Of a stretch of 64,000 nt of DNA, positions 27,622 through 36,994 are shown piece by piece. How positions within the stretch are numbered: the first letter of the stretch is position 1; every line of letters starts with the position of its first letter. The translations under genes were made by a program, and so were the position numbers. Origin of the DNA: Pseudomaricurvus albidus (GTDB taxonomy: Bacteria; Pseudomonadota; Gammaproteobacteria; Pseudomonadales; Cellvibrionaceae). The DNA lies in assembly GCF_018863235.1 (NCBI RefSeq), contig NZ_JAHKRS010000001.1, forward strand, positions 620,001 to 684,000, written 5' to 3'. The notes beneath the pieces were generated by a model. That model made no database searches, was not told the origin of the DNA, and saw only the letters and a list, made by a program, of their open reading frames with translations.

Positions 27622-28296
27622 ATGAGCATACGTGATTGGCCATCACTGGAGCGGCCGCGGGAGAAACTGCTCGCCAGAGGGGCCAAAGCCCTGTCCGATG
27701 CGGAATTGCTGGCGATCTTTCTTCGCACGGGCTGTGCCGGCAAGTCGGCGGTGGATCTCGCCCGCGAGCTGCTGCACAGCTTTGGCGGCCTGCGACAGAT
27801 ACTGGAGGCCGATCGCGCGGGGTTTTGCGCAGCCCATGGCCTGGGGGACGCCAAGTACACACAACTACAGGCGGTGCTCGAAATGGGGCGCCGGCATTTG
27901 TCCGCAGTGATGGAGCAGGGGCAGGGGTTCGAGAACCCGCGGATGGTCAAAGATTACCTGCGCGCTGAGCTGCGCCATCAGCCGCGAGAGGTGTTCAGTG
28001 TTCTGCTGCTGGACAACCAGCACCACCTGCTGGGGTATCACGAGCTGTTTCAGGGCACCATCGATGCGGCCAGTGTCTACCCTCGGGAAGTGGTCAAACT
28101 GGCGCTTTCGCACAACGCCGCGGCAGTGATTCTCGCTCACAATCACCCCTCCGGGGTTGCCGAGCCCAGTCAGGCCGACAAGCGCATTACCGTGCGCCTG
28201 CAGGAGGCGCTGGGGTTGGTGGACATCCGGGTGTTGGACCACATGGTGGTGGGTGAGGCCGAAGTTCTGTCATTTGCCGAGCGGGGACTGCTCTAG
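27622..28296 (+). CDS. radC: RadC family JAB/JAMM-domain protein
   Basis: Widely conserved protein of uncertain role, once tied to DNA repair. It has 224 residues, with an N-terminal helix-hairpin-helix region ([29 protein letters not shown]) and a C-terminal JAMM metalloprotease-like domain. The motif [14 protein letters not shown] fits HxH-x7-S-x2-D exactly, so the zinc site is intact. It is divergent from coaBC, as in Pseudomonas. Confidence 0.94.
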   Translation: MSIRDWPSLERPREKLLARGAKALSDAELLAIFLRTGCAGKSAVDLARELLHSFGGLRQILEADRAGFCAAHGLGDAKYTQLQAVLEMGRRHLSAVMEQGQGFENPRMVKDYLRAELRHQPREVFSVLLLDNQHHLLGYHELFQGTIDAASVYPREVVKLALSHNAAAVILAHNHPSGVAEPSQADKRITVRLQEALGLVDIRVLDHMVVGEAEVLSFAERGLL

Positions 28297-28385
28297 CCCA
28301 GAGCCCCGGCGGGCTGGAGGGTGTTTTAACGGCGCTGGGCGGGAATGGTTGCCTGCGAAAAGTTGCACAAAAAAACAGCGAATAT

Positions 28386-28414
28386 TTGCTATTGCCTACC
28401 TGTTCTGGTATAAA
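28386..28414 (+). promoter_or_regulatory. Sigma-70 promoter of rpmBG
   Basis: TTGCTA (28386-28391), a 17-nt spacer and TATAAA (28409-28414) match the housekeeping promoter consensus with ideal spacing. The transcript leader to rpmB would be about 175 nt. The rest of the radC-rpmB gap (28297-28598) shows no gene. Confidence 0.65.
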
Positions 28415-28598
28415 ACGCCGCTCTCTGTGACTGGCCCAAATGAATTTTAGGCTGGCTGCTTGAATCAGGGCTCCAGCCGACGCGCTTTTGCGGCGGATTT
28501 CGCCCCGTTTGAAGGCCTTTAAAGTCGCCGTTTTTTGATTAAAGAATTAATAATTGCTGTCCGGCAGCAATGACCCGTTTAAAGATGAGGCAATAAAG

Positions 28599-28835
28599 AT
28601 GTCCAAGGTATGTCAGGTAACTGGTAAGCGTCCAATTACCGGTAACAATGTATCTCACGCAAAAAACCACACTAAGCGTCGTTTTTTGCCAAACCTTCAC
28701 TCTCACCGTTTTTGGGTTGAGTCAGAGAAGCGCTTTGTAAAACTGCGCGTTTCCTCTAAAGGTATGCGTATTATCGACAAGAAAGGTATCGAAACCGTTC
28801 TGTCTGAAATCCGTACACGCGGCGAGAAGGTATAA
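28599..28835 (+). CDS. rpmB: 50S ribosomal protein L28
   Basis: The 78-residue protein starts [20 protein letters not shown], the standard L28 opening, and continues with [14 protein letters not shown] and a basic C-terminus (EIRTRGEKV). Start ATG 28599 gives the exact family length; an upstream in-frame ATG is in the leader. rpmG follows after 11 bp, the usual rpmB-rpmG pair. Confidence 0.97.
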   Translation: MSKVCQVTGKRPITGNNVSHAKNHTKRRFLPNLHSHRFWVESEKRFVKLRVSSKGMRIIDKKGIETVLSEIRTRGEKV

Positions 28836-28846
28836 GGAACTGAATC

Positions 28847-29014
28847 ATGGCTAAAGGTGCACGCGAAAAAATCCGTTTGAACTCCAGCGCTGGTACTGGT
28901 CACTTCTACACGACCGACAAAAACAAGCGCAACACTCCTGAAAAAATGGAGATGAAAAAGTACGATCCCGTTGCTCGCAAGCACGTGATGTACAAAGAAG
29001 GCAAAATTAAGTAA
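28847..29014 (+). CDS. rpmG: 50S ribosomal protein L33
   Basis: A 55-residue basic protein beginning [20 protein letters not shown] and ending [11 protein letters not shown]. It lacks the zinc-binding cysteine pairs, so it is the C-minus form that works without zinc. A ribosome site AAGGAA lies upstream. It is co-transcribed with rpmB and followed by a terminator at 29039-29066. Confidence 0.97.
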   Translation: MAKGAREKIRLNSSAGTGHFYTTDKNKRNTPEKMEMKKYDPVARKHVMYKEGKIK

Positions 29015-29038
29015 GACCCCCTTACTTGATTGCCTCAG

Positions 29039-29066
29039 AAAAGCCCGGCCTAGTGTCGGGCTTTTT
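29039..29066 (+). terminator. Terminator of rpmBG
   Basis: AAAAGCCCG (29039-29047), loop, CGGGCTTTTT (29057-29066), 25 bp after rpmG. A-stem-T structure of a Rho-independent terminator. Confidence 0.9.
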
Positions 29067-29103
29067 GCGTCTGGGCTGATAACAACGAAACCAGGGATAC
29101 GCC

Positions 29104-29919
29104 ATGCCTGAATTACCTGAAGTTGAAACCACCTGTCGGGGCATTGCGCCTCATGTTGTTAACCGAACCGTGAAGGCCGTGGTGGTGCGACAGCCCCAGC
29201 TGCGCTGGCCGGTGCCTGCCGACCTGGCCGAGCAGGTGATCGGGCGCAAACTGTTGGGTGTGGCTCGCCGGGGTAAGTATTTACTTCTTCGCTTTCCTAC
29301 AGGACATATGCTGGTGCACTTGGGCATGTCGGGTAATCTGCGCATTGTGGAACGCCGCGAAGACCCGGGTTATCACGACCATGTGGATATCGACTTTGGC
29401 GAAAAGTGTGTGCTGAGACTGAACGATCCCCGGCGTTTTGGCGCCGTTCTGTGGACTTCGGCACCGCTGCCGGAGCACGAGCTGTTGGGGCATCTGGGGC
29501 CGGAGCCGCTGGAAGATCTGTTTGATGCCGACTATCTGTACCGTCGCTCGCGCAAGCGCAAGCAGGCCATCAAGGCGTTCATCATGGACAGCAAGGTGGT
29601 GGTCGGCGTGGGAAATATCTACGCTAACGAAGCTTTGTTCGCCGCCGGTATCCGGCCAACGCGGGCTGCCGGGACGGTCTCCAGGGCTGCGATGGAGCGC
29701 CTGGTCAGTGAAATCAAGCAGGTGCTGGCGCGGGCGATTGAGCAGGGCGGCACCACCCTCAAGGACTTTGTCGGCGGTGATGGCAAGCCCGGGTATTTCC
29801 AGCAGCAGCTGCTGGTGTACGGTCGTCAGGGAGAGCCCTGTCAGAACTGTAAAAAGCCCCTGAAAGAGATTCGACTGGGACAAAGGTCGACTGTGTACTG
29901 TACGAGCTGTCAGCGCTAG
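29104..29919 (+). CDS. mutM: Formamidopyrimidine-DNA glycosylase (Fpg/MutM)
   Basis: Excises 8-oxoguanine and other oxidised purines. The 271-residue protein begins [10 protein letters not shown], where Pro2 is the catalytic nucleophile and Glu3 assists. It also has [38 protein letters not shown] and the C-terminal zinc finger [24 protein letters not shown]. All catalytic residues are present. Together with mutY (56128-57240) it gives this window two arms of the GO repair system. Confidence 0.96.
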   Translation: MPELPEVETTCRGIAPHVVNRTVKAVVVRQPQLRWPVPADLAEQVIGRKLLGVARRGKYLLLRFPTGHMLVHLGMSGNLRIVERREDPGYHDHVDIDFGEKCVLRLNDPRRFGAVLWTSAPLPEHELLGHLGPEPLEDLFDADYLYRRSRKRKQAIKAFIMDSKVVVGVGNIYANEALFAAGIRPTRAAGTVSRAAMERLVSEIKQVLARAIEQGGTTLKDFVGGDGKPGYFQQQLLVYGRQGEPCQNCKKPLKEIRLGQRSTVYCTSCQR

Positions 29920-30038
29920 GGCTACAATGGATAGGTTATAAGCATTTGTTAACTGGGTTATAAGCAAAAGGGTGGCGTGTTTTCGCTGATACGGCAGGCG
30001 CCAGACCGCGACAGAATGGAATGAATAAGGAGAATCCT

Positions 30039-30362
30039 GTGTTGAAGCAAACTCGTTGGTGGAAAGCCACCGCTCTGGCCGCCCTGATGGCGGTAAGTCC
30101 TCTGACGCTGGCCGGCGGTGTGAATACGGTCGATGAGAAGCCTACAGCACTGGCGATGACCGGCGACCTGGTTCTGGTGAGACCTTTTATGCTGGCGACC
30201 ACTGCCGTGGGCTCTGCGGTATGGCTGGTGTCCTTGCCCTTCTCCCTGGCAGCGGGTAACTCCATGCAGGCGGCAGACACTCTGGTGGTAGGGCCGGCGG
30301 AAAACACCTTCTTCCGTTGTCTGGGTTGTACCCAATCCGGCTATCGGGTCGACAACGATTGA
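30039..30362 (+). CDS. Small exported hypothetical protein
   Basis: I do not recognise a function. The GTG start at 30039 is placed by a good AAGGAG site at 30027; ATG 30021 would overlap it. The 107-residue product has a basic N-terminus with a hydrophobic stretch ending LTLAGGV (signal peptide), a second hydrophobic segment (about 50-75, FMLATTAVGSAVWLVSLPFS), and a C-terminal CLGCTQSGYRVDND with a CxxC. Related small proteins are sometimes labelled multidrug transporters without evidence. It is monocistronic with its own terminator. Confidence 0.7.
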   Translation: MLKQTRWWKATALAALMAVSPLTLAGGVNTVDEKPTALAMTGDLVLVRPFMLATTAVGSAVWLVSLPFSLAAGNSMQAADTLVVGPAENTFFRCLGCTQSGYRVDND

Positions 30363-30410
30363 TTAAAACGATGGGTCGGCAACGGCCACCGTTAAAACCA
30401 AACAACCCAA

Positions 30411-30443
30411 AAAAGGCGCCGCATGTTCAACAGGGCGCCTTTT
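30411..30443 (+). terminator. Terminator after the small exported protein gene
   Basis: AAAAGGCGCC (30411-30420) pairs with GGCGCCTTTT (30434-30443) around a 13-nt loop. It can also serve coaD on the minus strand because the A and T runs are symmetrical. Confidence 0.85.
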
Positions 30444-30497
30444 GTGTTTTTACTTTCTGCGTTAAGCCGCACAGGATGGTGCAGGCTTCAGAGACGA

Positions 30498-30986
<489 letters not shown>

Positions 30987-31186
30987 TCACTGTTTGGGCG
31001 GGCTTTTACTCGTTGGGAACCCGTTTTCTAGTGTGCCGATAACCCGCTGATAACGCTGGTACCTGCAATAAAGAGGCGCGATGGTAAACAATTTGCGCGA
31101 ACAGTACAAAACCTACTCGGACTATTTCACTGAAAAACTGGCCCAAAATGGCGATTCCGGTACGAATTCGGGTGGAAAACTCCTCA

Positions 31187-31807
31187 TCAGGGGGCCTCTG
31201 AATCGCGATAAAACAGGCGAAAGCTGACGCTGCCCGCGTGTTTCTCGCGGTGGAGGTGCCAGTGAGTCGGCGTGCAGAGCGGTTCATTCCTGGGGGTTTC
31301 AATGTAGATGGCCGCGTTTGGGGAGAGCCAGCCGTTGAGTTCCAGAGCCTCAATCGCCGCCTGCCAGAGATCCTGCTGAAAGGGTGGATCCAAAAACACG
31401 ACGTCATAGGGGGAGCCATCGTTTTTGTTTTGCAGCCAGCTCAGGCTGTCAGTCCGCACCACCCGTCCCCGGTCACTTTGCAGCAGCCTCAGGTTCTGCT
31501 CAATTTGGGTGGCCGCCTGGGTGTTCAGTTCGAGCAGCGTGGCTGCCTCTGCACCGCGAGACAGGGCTTCCAGTCCCAGCGCACCGGAGCCGCTGAATAC
31601 ATCCAGACAGCGCGCGCCTGGCAAATCGGGCATCAGCCAGTTAAACAGGGTTTCGCGTATGCGGTCGCCAGTTGGGCGCAGGCCCTCGGCACCGACAAAC
31701 GGCAGTTTCCGGCCTCGCCACTGGCCTCCGATAATCCTCAGGGTTTGACGGGGTTCTGCCTGGGTCTGTGACCTTGGCGGGGATTTGCGATGGCGGGGCT
31801 TGTTCAA
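31187..31807 (-). CDS. rsmD: 16S rRNA guanine-N2-methyltransferase RsmD
   Basis: Methylates G966 of 16S rRNA using S-adenosylmethionine. The 206-residue protein has the RsmD opening LRIIGGQWRGRKLPF, RPTGDRIRETLFNWL, the SAM-binding LDVFSGSGALGLEALSRGA, and catalytic VVFLDPPF. A basic N-terminal extension (MNKPRHRKSPPRSQTQ) precedes the domain. It is divergent from ftsY, the standard neighbour. Confidence 0.95.
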   Translation of the reverse strand: MNKPRHRKSPPRSQTQAEPRQTLRIIGGQWRGRKLPFVGAEGLRPTGDRIRETLFNWLMPDLPGARCLDVFSGSGALGLEALSRGAEAATLLELNTQAATQIEQNLRLLQSDRGRVVRTDSLSWLQNKNDGSPYDVVFLDPPFQQDLWQAAIEALELNGWLSPNAAIYIETPRNEPLCTPTHWHLHREKHAGSVSFRLFYRDSEAP

Positions 31808-32056
31808 CGAGGTCTCCGGGGTGGGTGCTCTGGTTTGTGTGGTAGGATGCGCGCAGTCATCAGGTTTTTAGTGGCGATATCAGGCGTTGTGTCGGGTCAT
31901 TCGTCGCTGTGGTTTTGAGACCAGAAGCAGCGACTCCACGACAAGGACTGCCACAAAGCGCAGTATGCCGGTAAAATGCCCGGCTTTCAGCATACAGAAT
32001 GCCCGGGCGCTTGTGAAAGCCACGGGTCTATCGGACGGTTTGAGGTTAAATGTACA

Positions 32057-33514
32057 GTGAGCAGTAACTTTTTTAAGCGATTCAAAAAAGGCGGGAAGGA
32101 GCCTCAGCCCTCAAATAATGAGTCTCAGCCCTCAAAGAATGAGCCTCAGCCCTCAAATCATGAGCCTCAGCCTTCGGAAAATAAGCCCCAGCCGTCTGAA
32201 AACGAGCCTCACACCTCTGATAATACCCACGAGCTTCAGTCCTCTGAAAATGCGCAAGCTGTGCAGCCGGGACAAGAATCTCAATCCGCGGAGGACGTGG
32301 CTGTGTCCGCTGAGGTCAGTGACCAAGTCTCGGACAAGGCAGAAGAGAATTCCAAAGAAGACGACAAGGCCAGCAAGGGTGGTTTTTTCGCCCGCTTTAA
32401 AAAGCGCAGCAGTGATACGCCAGCAGAGACATCTGACGATGTCAGTGAACAAACCCCTGTCGATACCGTCAGTGATTCGGTGGCGGGTGAACCTGTCGAA
32501 ACACAACCGGCAGTAACCACAGAAGCAGAAGAAAACACTGCCAGCACCAGCTCTGACAACAAAAGCACGGAAAAAGACAAACCCGCGTCGAAAGGTGGCT
32601 TCTTTGCCCGTATGCGTGAGGGCTTGTCACGCACCAGCAGTAATTTTGCCGAGGGGCTGGGCAACCTGTTTCTGGGCCAGAAAGAGATCGACGACGATCT
32701 GCTGGAAGAGATTGAAACCCAGCTGCTGGTGGCCGATGTGGGGCTGGATGCGACCACAGAAATCATTGATAACCTCACCGACCGGGTGGCCCGCAAGCAA
32801 TTAGCCAACTCCCAGGCGCTCTACGATGCCCTTAAAGCCGCGCTGGCGGACTTGTTGGCGAAGGTGGAGGAGCCCTTGGTACTGCCGGAGAAGCAGCCAG
32901 CCGTGATTTTGGTGGTCGGTGTAAACGGAGTGGGCAAGACCACCACCATTGGCAAACTGGCCAAGCGACTGCAGGGCGAAGGGAAAAACGTCATGCTGGC
33001 GGCTGGGGATACCTTCCGCGCTGCAGCGGTGGAACAGTTGCAGGTTTGGGGAGAGCGCAATAACGTTCCGGTTGTGGCTCAGCACACGGGGGCAGACAGT
33101 GCCTCGGTCATTTTTGATGCCATTGCCTCTGCTCAGGCGCGCAACATTGATGTGGTGATTGCCGATACCGCCGGTCGTCTGCACAACAAGGGCCATCTGA
33201 TGGATGAGCTGGCCAAGGTCAAGCGTGTGATGGCGAAGCTCGATGTCACTGCCCCCCACGAGGTTTTATTGGTCCTGGATGCCGGCACCGGGCAGAACGC
33301 GCTCAATCAGGCCGAACAGTTTATCGCCGCTGCTGGTGTCACCGGTATTGCCCTGACCAAGCTGGACGGAACCGCCAAGGGCGGGGTGATTTTTGCTCTC
33401 AGCCAGAAGTTCGGTCTGCCGGTGCGCTTTATCGGTGTGGGCGAGGGCGTGGACGACCTGCAGCAGTTTGACGCCAAGGCGTTTGTCCAGGCGCTCTTTA
33501 ATGAAACGACGTAA
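32057..33514 (+). CDS. ftsY: Signal recognition particle receptor FtsY
   Basis: Membrane docking GTPase for SRP-ribosome complexes. I place the start at GTG 32057 (VSSNFFKRFKKGG); upstream codons encode no conserved sequence and an ATG at 32050 runs into a stop at once. Of 485 residues, the first 180 form an acidic A domain that includes six heptads of EPQPSxN type and two copies of KGGFFAR. The N domain begins near 182 (FARMREGLSRTSSNF) and the G domain shows GVNGVGKTTTIGKLA (about 289), DTAGRLHN (about 370) and TKLDGTAKGG (about 434). It heads ftsY-ftsE-ftsX. Confidence 0.96.
   Translation: MSSNFFKRFKKGGKEPQPSNNESQPSKNEPQPSNHEPQPSENKPQPSENEPHTSDNTHELQSSENAQAVQPGQESQSAEDVAVSAEVSDQVSDKAEENSKEDDKASKGGFFARFKKRSSDTPAETSDDVSEQTPVDTVSDSVAGEPVETQPAVTTEAEENTASTSSDNKSTEKDKPASKGGFFARMREGLSRTSSNFAEGLGNLFLGQKEIDDDLLEEIETQLLVADVGLDATTEIIDNLTDRVARKQLANSQALYDALKAALADLLAKVEEPLVLPEKQPAVILVVGVNGVGKTTTIGKLAKRLQGEGKNVMLAAGDTFRAAAVEQLQVWGERNNVPVVAQHTGADSASVIFDAIASAQARNIDVVIADTAGRLHNKGHLMDELAKVKRVMAKLDVTAPHEVLLVLDAGTGQNALNQAEQFIAAAGVTGIALTKLDGTAKGGVIFALSQKFGLPVRFIGVGEGVDDLQQFDAKAFVQALFNETT
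32099..32224 (+). repeat. Six tandem 21-bp repeats in the acidic domain of ftsY
   Basis: Six in-frame 21-bp units run from 32099: five read (E/K)(P/S)QPS followed by two residues, and the last is degenerate (EPHTSDN). The first three units are nearly identical at DNA level (GAGCCTCAGCCCTCAAAT/G type), which suggests recent slippage expansion. The later ones diverge. Copy number may vary between strains. Confidence 0.9.
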
Positions 33515-33578
33515 TTTGAAACCGTAGAATTTGATAAACCCAGAAACCAGTGCGGAATAACCCGCCAGTGAAGGCGTT

Positions 33579-34271
33579 ATGATTCGATTTGACCAAGTCA
33601 GTAAGCGCTACCCCGGCGGGCATGAAGCCCTGAGCCGGTTGAGCTTCGAAATAGACCGCGCCGAGATGGTGTTCCTCACCGGGCATTCGGGGGCGGGCAA
33701 AAGTACCCTGCTGAAATTGATCATGTTGATGGAGCGTCCCTCCCAGGGGCAGGTGTTTGTCAACAATCAGAATCTGAATCGTCTGACGTCCCGCCAGATT
33801 CCCCAGCTGCGCCGTCAGGTGGGGGTGGTGTTTCAAAACCATCAACTGCTGTTTGACCGCAGCGTCTATGACAACGTGGCTCTGCCGCTGGTGATCGAAG
33901 GGTATAACCCGGCCGAGGCGGGCCGAAGAGTGCGCGCGGCACTGGATAAGGTGGGACTTCTGAGCAAAGAAAAGCAGAACCCCATCGTACTGTCCGGCGG
34001 CGAGCAGCAGCGGGTCGGGATCGCCCGGGCCGTGGTCAACAAGCCCAAACTGTTGCTGGCGGATGAGCCCACGGGCAACCTCGATCCGGCCCTGTCGGCG
34101 GAGATCATGTCCCTGTTTCAGCAATTCAACGATGTCGGCGTCACGGTGATGGTCGCCAGTCACGATCTGGCCTTGATTCGCCGGATGAACAAGCGGGTAT
34201 TGGGACTGGCCAATGGTGAATTGGCTCACGATGGAGTGTTGCAGCATGCAGCGAACGCAGAAACGGTCTAA
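33579..34271 (+). CDS. ftsE: Cell division ATP-binding protein FtsE
   Basis: ATPase of the FtsEX complex, which activates peptidoglycan amidases at the division site. It has 230 residues. Motifs: Walker [10 protein letters not shown] (36-44), [14 protein letters not shown] (about 138), Walker [14 protein letters not shown] (about 157) and switch VASHDLALI. It opens [18 protein letters not shown], characteristic of FtsE. The end overlaps ftsX by 26 bp. Confidence 0.96.
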   Translation: MIRFDQVSKRYPGGHEALSRLSFEIDRAEMVFLTGHSGAGKSTLLKLIMLMERPSQGQVFVNNQNLNRLTSRQIPQLRRQVGVVFQNHQLLFDRSVYDNVALPLVIEGYNPAEAGRRVRAALDKVGLLSKEKQNPIVLSGGEQQRVGIARAVVNKPKLLLADEPTGNLDPALSAEIMSLFQQFNDVGVTVMVASHDLALIRRMNKRVLGLANGELAHDGVLQHAANAETV

Positions 34272-35292
34272 CAGCCGCGTTGCTCCCGCTGCTGCAGGAG
34301 CCAGCAGAGGCGCTGCCAAGCCGGGCGGCAAAAACGTCAGGGGTGGCGCCAAAGTCTATAAAACCGGCTGGAAGGATCGCTGGCAGGGGTATCTTGCACA
34401 CCACCAGTCCAGCGCCCGCGACAGCCTGCAGCGTATGTTGGCCGCACCGGTGCAAAGCCTGATGACCTGGCTGGTGATTGCCGTGGCACTGGCACTGCCC
34501 GCCACCTTGCTGGTGTGTCTCGATAACATTCAGTCCTTGGGGCAGCGTTGGGACGGTGCCCCGCAAATTACCCTGTTCCTGAATCCCAGAGCGACCGAGC
34601 GGGCGATTGCCGATCTCCAGCGACGCCTGGAGTCCCGCGACGATATCGATACCGTCGCCTACGTCTCCGCCGCAGACGCCCTGAAAGAATTTGAAACGGA
34701 ATCCGGCATGGGCAATGCCCTGCGCTCACTGGATACCAACCCGTTGCCCCCGACGCTATTGCTGACGCCTTCCACAGATGCTGCCCCCGCGGCCCTGAGT
34801 GCGCTGGGGGACTCCCTCGGGCAGCAGGGCCTGGTGGATGACGTCGTCTTCGACCGAGCCTGGATTGAACGTTTGCATCAGATTCTGGAGCTGGGCGAGC
34901 AGCTGGCGATCGCTCTGGGCGGGCTGCTGGCGCTGGGCGTGCTGCTGGTGATTGGCAACACCATACGCCTGTCGATCGAAAGTCGCCGTGACGAGATTGT
35001 TATCGTCAAGCTGGTGGGGGGCACCGATGCCTTTGTCCGCCGTCCGTTCCTCTACACCGGACTGTGGTATGGACTGGGTGGCGGCGTACTGGCGATGGTT
35101 CTGCTGTCGCTGCTGTTGCTGCTGTTGTCCGGTCCGGTGGCCATGCTGGCTGATAGCTATCAGAGTGATTTCCACCTTCAGGGGCTGGGCTTTGGCGGTG
35201 GTCTGTTATTGATTGTCAGCGGTGCTCTGGTGGGCTGGTTGGGCGCCTGGCTTGCCGTCGGGCGCCATTTGGGGGATATTGAACCCCAGTAA
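34246..35292 (+). CDS. ftsX: Cell division permease FtsX
   Basis: Membrane partner of FtsE. From ATG 34246 (GGAG upstream) it has 348 residues: a basic cytoplasmic N-terminus of about 65, TM1 (MTWLVIAVALALPATLLVCL), a periplasmic loop with ITLFLNP and ADALKEFE, then three helices, including GGLLALGVLLVIGNTIRLSIESRRDEIVIVKLVGGTDAFVRRPF. An alternative in-frame start at 34213 is less likely. This is the Pseudomonas-type FtsX with an extended N-terminus. rpoH follows, as in most gammaproteobacteria. Confidence 0.95.
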   Translation: MQRTQKRSNSRVAPAAAGASRGAAKPGGKNVRGGAKVYKTGWKDRWQGYLAHHQSSARDSLQRMLAAPVQSLMTWLVIAVALALPATLLVCLDNIQSLGQRWDGAPQITLFLNPRATERAIADLQRRLESRDDIDTVAYVSAADALKEFETESGMGNALRSLDTNPLPPTLLLTPSTDAAPAALSALGDSLGQQGLVDDVVFDRAWIERLHQILELGEQLAIALGGLLALGVLLVIGNTIRLSIESRRDEIVIVKLVGGTDAFVRRPFLYTGLWYGLGGGVLAMVLLSLLLLLLSGPVAMLADSYQSDFHLQGLGFGGGLLLIVSGALVGWLGAWLAVGRHLGDIEPQ

Positions 35293-35356
35293 AGGAACGT
35301 TAACGCTCTTAAGGTGTGTAACCACTTACTTATTGGGCGTTATCTTTCGATTTCAT

Positions 35357-35384
35357 TGAACTTTTTGGAGAATTAGCACTCTTA
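35357..35384 (+). promoter_or_regulatory. Sigma-E/AlgU-type promoter of rpoH
   Basis: TGAACTT (35357-35363), a 16-nt spacer and TCTTA (35380-35384). Same architecture as the two sRNA promoters at 13192 and 13432. Control of rpoH by the envelope-stress sigma factor is established in E. coli (P3 promoter) and Pseudomonas. The -10 box overlaps the first arm of the CIRCE-like repeat. Confidence 0.6.
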
Positions 35385-35399
35385 CAAAAGGAGTGCTAC
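35373..35399. promoter_or_regulatory. CIRCE-like operator (HrcA site) upstream of rpoH
   Basis: TTAGCACTC (35373-35381), 9 nt, GAGTGCTAC (35391-35399). The CIRCE consensus is TTAGCACTC-N9-GAGTGCTAA, so 17 of 18 fixed bases match and spacing is exact. It lies about 100 bp before the rpoH start codon, over the predicted -10 box. HrcA, the cognate heat-shock repressor, is not encoded in this window. Confidence 0.8.
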
Positions 35400-35498
35400 A
35401 CTCAGTCGGCTTCTTTGGGAAGCACTGTTTTATACGGTCAGCCCCTGGGCTGGCAGTAAGATGTAATAAACGATAGATACAACCGGAGAACATCCATC

Positions 35499-36353
35499 AT
35501 GGGAAAAGGCTTACAGCCTGTCGGGGTACTCGCACCAGGGGCTAACCTGAATGCGTATATTCAGGCCGTTAACGGTTTTGCCGTGCTTTCCGCAGAAGAG
35601 GAAAAGCAGCTGGCAGAAGAGCTTTATTACCACGAAAATCTCGAGGCGGCCCGTCGTCTGGTTATGGCTCACCTGCGCTTTGTGGTTCACATTGCCAAGG
35701 GCTATTCCGGTTATGGGTTGTCCCAGTCTGATCTGGTACAGGAAGGCAATGTCGGCCTGATGAAAGCCGTCAAACGTTTCAACCCGGAAAAGGGTGTGCG
35801 TCTGGTGTCTTTTGCCGTCCACTGGATCAAGGCCGAAATGCACGAGTTCATTCTGCGCAACTGGCGCATTGTGAAGGTCGCGACCACCAAGGCTCAGCGC
35901 AAGTTGTTCTTCAATCTGCGCGGCGCCAAAAAACGTCTGGCCTGGTTGAGCAATGACGAAGCCAAAGTCGTCGCTGAAGATCTGGATCTCGACATCAAGC
36001 ACGTGCGCGAGATGGAAGGTCGTCTGTCTGCTTACGACGCCGCTTTTGATGCGGGCTCGGATGACGATGACGAAACGGCCTATCAGGCACCGGCCCACTA
36101 CCTCGAAGACAAGCGTTTTGATCCCGCCATGCAGCTTGAAGCCGCAGACTGGGAAGAAAGCAGTGTGAACAGTCTGACGGCTGCACTGAGCGGTCTCGAT
36201 GAGCGCTCCCGTGACATTCTGCAGCAGCGCTGGTTGAACGATGAAAAAGCCACCCTACACGATCTGGCCGCGCAGTATGGTGTATCTGCCGAGCGTATTC
36301 GCCAGCTCGAAAAGAACGCCATGAAGAAAGTTCGGGTTTCCATGGAAGCCTGA
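35499..36353 (+). CDS. rpoH: Heat-shock sigma factor RpoH (sigma-32)
   Basis: Directs RNA polymerase to heat-shock promoters. The 284-residue protein has region 2 ([60 protein letters not shown] in segments), the RpoH box region QRKLFFNLR that distinguishes sigma-32 from other sigma factors, and region 4 ending [15 protein letters not shown]. The start ATG 35499 gives the normal length. Upstream lie a sigma-E-type promoter and a CIRCE-like repeat. The leader of about 110 nt could form a thermosensor, which I did not model. Confidence 0.97.
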   Translation: MGKGLQPVGVLAPGANLNAYIQAVNGFAVLSAEEEKQLAEELYYHENLEAARRLVMAHLRFVVHIAKGYSGYGLSQSDLVQEGNVGLMKAVKRFNPEKGVRLVSFAVHWIKAEMHEFILRNWRIVKVATTKAQRKLFFNLRGAKKRLAWLSNDEAKVVAEDLDLDIKHVREMEGRLSAYDAAFDAGSDDDDETAYQAPAHYLEDKRFDPAMQLEAADWEESSVNSLTAALSGLDERSRDILQQRWLNDEKATLHDLAAQYGVSAERIRQLEKNAMKKVRVSMEA

Positions 36354-36377
36354 TCTCCAGCTTCGACCCCAACCTCT

Positions 36378-36406
36378 AAAAAGCCGCAATTGTTGCGGCT
36401 TTTTTG
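36378..36406 (+). terminator. Terminator of rpoH
   Basis: AAAAAGCCGCAA-TTG-TTGCGGCTTTTTT, a compact perfect stem with 3-nt loop and T run, 25 bp after the rpoH stop. Confidence 0.92.
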
Positions 36407-36523
36407 TCCCCGCTGTCCTTTTAGCGCCTCGCGCACTACAATACGCGGCAATTTCATGTCGGGCTAGTGCGGCCTGCAGTTCAATTCCCTTTGATACACG
36501 ACACCTTCTGTGGAGCGTTCACT

Positions 36524-36898
36524 ATGGCGAAACCCTTTCTTCTGATTGCGGGACTGAGTGGTTTGCTGGCCGTGATGCTGGGTGCATTCGGAGCTCACGG
36601 ATTGAAGGGGAAGATTACCCCGGAGTTATTGGCCGCATTTCAGACCGGTGTTCAGTATCAGTTTTACCATACCCTGGCGTTACTGATGGTAGCTTTGGTA
36701 CTGCTTCGCAGTCCCGAAGCGTCACTGTTCCACTGGGTGGGCTACGCTTTTATTGCGGGCATGGTGCTGTTTTCGGGCAGCCTCTACGCGCTGGCCTTTG
36801 GTGGCCCCCGCTGGCTCGGTCCGGTTACGCCGCTGGGCGGACTGTGCTTTATGGCCGGCTGGGTAATGCTAGTGATCGCGGCCTGGCGTCTGCCGTAG
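36524..36898 (+). CDS. DUF423 family small membrane protein (YgdD-like)
   Basis: A 124-residue inner-membrane protein with four hydrophobic helices. Family hallmarks are GAFGAHGLKGK near the N-terminus, FQTGVQYQFYHTLALL, and a final LGPVTPLGGLCFMAGWVMLV. Start ATG 36524 is preceded by GGAG; an in-frame upstream ATG encodes unrelated sequence. Function of the family is not established. It lies between rpoH and trmB without obvious linkage. Confidence 0.9.
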   Translation: MAKPFLLIAGLSGLLAVMLGAFGAHGLKGKITPELLAAFQTGVQYQFYHTLALLMVALVLLRSPEASLFHWVGYAFIAGMVLFSGSLYALAFGGPRWLGPVTPLGGLCFMAGWVMLVIAAWRLP

Positions 36899-36994
36899 CG
36901 TCCTGAAGACTGCTGATTTTTTGAAATTAAAGCCTGTTAATCATTAATGTTTAACTGAATTGTTGAAAGCTTGTAAGGGGCTGCGTCTGCGCTC

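Noticed and set aside
31081..31227. 48-codon frame between coaD and rsmD
   Set aside because: No ribosome site, overlaps the rsmD end, no recognisable sequence.
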